From Flavobacterium bernardetii (GTDB taxonomy: Bacteria; Bacteroidota; Bacteroidia; Flavobacteriales; Flavobacteriaceae), in assembly GCF_011305415.1 (NCBI RefSeq), contig NZ_JAANOQ010000001.1:248001-312000 (forward strand): a DNA stretch of 64,000 nt, written 5' to 3'. Each line of letters starts with the position of its first letter. Position 1 is the first letter of the stretch. The notes under the pieces are model-generated. The model did not search any database and was not told the DNA's origin. It worked only from the letters and a program-made list of their open reading frames with translations. The position numbers and the translations under genes are program-made. Below, piece by piece: positions 61,585 through 64,000 of this stretch.

Positions 61585-62196
61585 CTAAGCTGCTACTCGT
61601 TGTAAAATCACTTTACAAGGTGTTATTGAAGTTACTTTTACATCATGATCTATATGCAGTGGTATAGACAAATAATCTCCAGGAACGAGATGATGTACTT
61701 TATCTCCAATTGTAATATCACAAGTGCCTTCTACAATTAAAAAGTGTTCCATTTCATTCGTGTGTTCCTCCGGTGGTGCGCCATATTTCAACCATACAAT
61801 TAAAGTTTTTGCTTCTGGTGTTGCTGAAATAATTTTGGCATGTAAGGCATCATAATCATCTGGTGCTTGCATGTTGTCGCGTTTTAACCAAGTGTCAAAA
61901 TCTTCAATTTTACTATTTTTATTTAACATGGGTGTATTGGCAACTTCTTCACCATTTTGTAATCTTTCTGTATAATGAATAGTAGCCATAATCCATTCTT
62001 TAGTGGCTGGAGAAATTTCAGGAGCAATTTCTGCTGCATATCCATTTAAAGCAAGTTCTATGGATTCAATCTCATTTTTAATTGCAATATGGAGTGAAGC
62101 TAAATTACTAATTTCAATATTTTCTTCGTCAGATGTCATACCTAAAACGTATAACTCCAATATACCTGAGTCTATATATTTTTCTATTGGATCCAT
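61585..62196 (-). CDS. Cupin-type anti-sigma-like protein (ChrR/RskA-like)
   Basis: This 203-residue protein has an N-terminal anti-sigma-like helical part (ILELYVLGMTSDEENIEISNLA) and a C-terminal cupin (about 115-200; APPEEHTNEMEHFLIVEG, LVPGDYLSIPLHIDHDV with His ligands). In ChrR the cupin senses singlet oxygen or ROS and the N-terminus holds the sigma factor. No zinc-finger (H-C-C) motif is seen in the N-terminus. It begins immediately after the sigma gene stop codon, so the pair is coupled. Confidence 0.85.
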   Translation of the reverse strand: MDPIEKYIDSGILELYVLGMTSDEENIEISNLASLHIAIKNEIESIELALNGYAAEIAPEISPATKEWIMATIHYTERLQNGEEVANTPMLNKNSKIEDFDTWLKRDNMQAPDDYDALHAKIISATPEAKTLIVWLKYGAPPEEHTNEMEHFLIVEGTCDITIGDKVHHLVPGDYLSIPLHIDHDVKVTSITPCKVILQRVAA

Positions 62197-62754
62197 TTAT
62201 TGTACTTGTGCTTTTTCTTTTAATAGTTCTCTCAAAATAAGCAATGCTTTTCTCATTTTCGTTTTTACTGTTCCTAAAGGAATATTCAATTCTTTACTTA
62301 TTTCTTGTTGTGTATATCCTTTGTAATAAGCATGCTGGATTAGTAATAAGTTTTCACTAGTTAATTTTTCAACTACTCCTATTAAACCAATAGTGTCTGA
62401 TGAAAAATTCTCAGTAAACAATTCATTTAGTTCATATACGTTATTTGATATGTTTCGGTTTTGATTTTTGTTGTTTTTAGATCTTTTAAAATCAATAGCA
62501 GCATTTCGGGCAATGTTTATCATCCAAGTGAAAAGTCGGCCTTTACTGCTGTCATAATTATCAAAACTATTCCAAATTTTAATAAAAGTATTTTGAGTCA
62601 AAACTTCCGTTTCTTCATAATCACCTATAATAGCATAAATTATTCCAAATAATGCCTTGGAATAAGTATCGTATAAATAGGAAAAAGCTTTTTGGTCTCT
62701 ATTTTTAATTAAAACCACTAATTCATCCTGATGATATTTTATTTTTTCTTTCAA
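62197..62754 (-). CDS. ECF sigma-70 factor
   Basis: This 185-residue sigma factor has region 2 (about 15-85; FSYLYDTYSKALFGIIYAII, LTQNTFIKIWNSFDNYD, TWMINIARNAAID) and region 4 (about 130-180; GYTQQEISKELNIPLGTVKTKMRKAL). It belongs to the group 11-like RpoE/ChrR type by its partner. It is expected to be held by the downstream cupin protein and released under oxidative or photo-oxidative stress (inference). Confidence 0.93.
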   Translation of the reverse strand: MKEKIKYHQDELVVLIKNRDQKAFSYLYDTYSKALFGIIYAIIGDYEETEVLTQNTFIKIWNSFDNYDSSKGRLFTWMINIARNAAIDFKRSKNNKNQNRNISNNVYELNELFTENFSSDTIGLIGVVEKLTSENLLLIQHAYYKGYTQQEISKELNIPLGTVKTKMRKALLILRELLKEKAQVQ

Positions 62755-62863
62755 ATTAATTGTTATATTTAAAAAACGTACTTATTTTTAGTTAAGATTT
62801 TATTTTAAGTAAATATATTAAAATTTCTCTTAGAATAAATATCATTTCATAATATAACAGCCT

Positions 62864-63166
62864 ATGCAAACACCTTACTACGCCGTAATATTCACTTCTA
62901 AACGAACGGAATTAGATGATAATTATGCTGAAATGGCACTGAAAATGGAAACCTTAGCCAAACTACAATCTGGGTTTTTAGGTGTGGAATCGGCACGAAA
63001 TGAAATTGGAATTACCGTTTCGTATTGGGAAAGTTTAGAAGCAATTGCGAATTGGAAACAAAATTTAGATCATTTAGATGCGCAATTTTTAGGCCGACAA
63101 AGATGGTATGAAAATTATGTGGTTAGAATTGCGAAGGTAGAGAAGGAGTATGGGTTTGAGAAGTAA
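62864..63166 (+). CDS. Antibiotic biosynthesis monooxygenase-family protein
   Basis: This 100-residue ABM/YgiN-fold protein has a ferredoxin-like fold: YYAVIFTSKR strand, LAKLQSGFLGVESARNE, and VSYWESLEAIANWKQ. Related small proteins act as quinol monooxygenases or heme-degrading enzymes; no signature distinguishes them here. It is divergent from the ECF sigma factor gene, whose regulon it might belong to. Confidence 0.85.
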   Translation: MQTPYYAVIFTSKRTELDDNYAEMALKMETLAKLQSGFLGVESARNEIGITVSYWESLEAIANWKQNLDHLDAQFLGRQRWYENYVVRIAKVEKEYGFEK

Positions 63167-63171
63167 AGATT

Positions 63172-64000
63172 CTAATTTGTCTGCATTTCCTTAAAGAAGA
63201 ATTTAATTACTTCAAGATTTACGTCTGATGTTGTCCAATGTCCTACATTTTCATACGTTTTAAAGATAGAAGTGATTTTGTTTTTGTTGTAATTTTCTTG
63301 ACATTTCAAATAACGTTCTTGAACTATTTTGCCTAAATTAGTATTGATTATGTTGCGTTCTTCATCGCTGTAAGCATCATCAAATTGTACGGCATCATTT
63401 TCATCCAATTTTCCCATATAGATGAATTTTGGAATGTTTTTGAACGTATTGATATCAAACTTTTTATCAAATATTTTAGTAAAATCATTAATTCCGATTG
63501 GATAATTAAGTTTTACATTGTTGATTTTCTTTTCAGGAAGCATTAATTCTCCGTTAAAACCTCCAATAGCTAAAGCTTTTATCATTTCTGGATGAATAAA
63601 TGAAAAACGATTAGTAAAAGTTCCAGAAGCTGAAAAGCCATTCATAAATATTTTAGAATCTACTTCAATATTCATTGTAGTTAATATTGTTTTTGCATCT
63701 TTAATCATTTCTATTAATTGTAAATCTAATCGTTTTAATTCAGTAGAATTTTCCATGATCACATCTCTATCTAAAGCATGAGTATAAGTCAACGGTTGAT
63801 ACGCTGGTCTAGGGAAAATTGGAACTAATAAAGGAATTTTCAGCATCGTAGAAACATTATTTCCAACTGAACTCACAGATGCTAAATCAATAGCGTATGC
63901 TTTGTGTAACTGAATACTGTCGGAGATTTTTCCAGTATTGTTGGGTTCTACAAGTAAAAAAGTTTTTTTATTTATTGGTGTTCCTTTTGGAATAAACAAA
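63172..64000 (-). CDS. Alpha/beta hydrolase (5' end cut by window)
   Basis: Only the C-terminal 275 residues lie in the window; the frame runs off the end with no start. The nucleophile elbow is NGFSASG (family GxSxG), followed by RFSFIHPEMIKALAIGG. A late His in NVGHWTT completes the triad with an Asp near LDENDAVQFDD. The pattern fits poly-hydroxybutyrate depolymerase/esterase-like enzymes. It ends 5 bp from the convergent monooxygenase gene. Signal peptide or length cannot be judged. Confidence 0.75.
   Translation of the reverse strand, partial: LFIPKGTPINKKTFLLVEPNNTGKISDSIQLHKAYAIDLASVSSVGNNVSTMLKIPLLVPIFPRPAYQPLTYTHALDRDVIMENSTELKRLDLQLIEMIKDAKTILTTMNIEVDSKIFMNGFSASGTFTNRFSFIHPEMIKALAIGGFNGELMLPEKKINNVKLNYPIGINDFTKIFDKKFDINTFKNIPKFIYMGKLDENDAVQFDDAYSDEERNIINTNLGKIVQERYLKCQENYNKNKITSIFKTYENVGHWTTSDVNLEVIKFFFKEMQTN

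Overview
The window looks like chromosomal DNA of a Flavobacterium-like bacterium (phylum Bacteroidota). The basis is a very AT-rich composition, start codons without Shine-Dalgarno sequences, repeated TAnnTTTG minus-7 promoter elements, three proteins with type IX secretion (T9SS) C-terminal sorting domains, a phytoene-to-zeaxanthin type carotenoid cluster, 2TM-domain signalling proteins and a GxxExxY gene. The species is inferred from these features, not from a database match.

Layout. 1-10.6 kb is core-like: PadR/PspC stress locus, thioesterase-fold protein, SDR oxidoreductase, grpE-dnaJ behind a sigma-54-like promoter, an ABC exporter pair, a sigma-54 activator without a DNA-binding domain, and a half-length DEAD-box protein. 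10.6-13.4 kb is a large T9SS cell-surface protein. 13.4-15.45 kb holds a small DUF2007-like gene and an ABC-F ATPase. 15.45-20.2 kb is an apparent insertion: five genes (unknown 490-aa protein; AlbA_2/Schlafen-like protein; small alpha/beta hydrolase; small coiled-coil protein; WYL regulator) bounded on the right by a decayed copy of the last 117 bp of the ABC-F gene. 20.25-24.0 kb is crtZ-crtB-crtI plus a CarH-like B12 photoreceptor regulator. Three tRNA genes follow, then housekeeping genes (shikimate kinase, PRTase, methyltransferase, S4 protein, FKBP lipoprotein, dapD).

28.5-51.3 kb is a surface-polysaccharide region with about a dozen glycosyltransferases, a polysaccharide deacetylase, a lipopolysaccharide kinase-like gene, a sugar aminotransferase and two NeuD/PglD-like acetyltransferases. 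It is interrupted at 29.6-36.4 kb by a second apparent insertion flanked by a 47-bp direct repeat. That insert carries a T9SS metalloprotease whose 5' end has a tetranucleotide repeat suggesting phase variation, a second T9SS protein, two Bacteroidota-type orphan genes and a nested 53/11-bp tandem repeat.

51.3-64 kb is again core-like: TsaC-type gene, a GxxExxY gene inside a 17-bp inverted repeat, CCA transferase, heme A synthase, two thioredoxin-like proteins, a CDP-alcohol phosphatidyltransferase, a LytS/LytTR-type operon with four 2TM domains, an ECF sigma factor with a cupin anti-sigma-like partner, a small monooxygenase and a hydrolase cut by the window end.

The best candidate for an undescribed system is the 15.45-20.2 kb insert. 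It has a tightly overlapping three-gene operon, a palindrome over its likely promoter, a WYL regulator and an orphan large protein, placed at the 3' end of a conserved gene. Function there is inference only.
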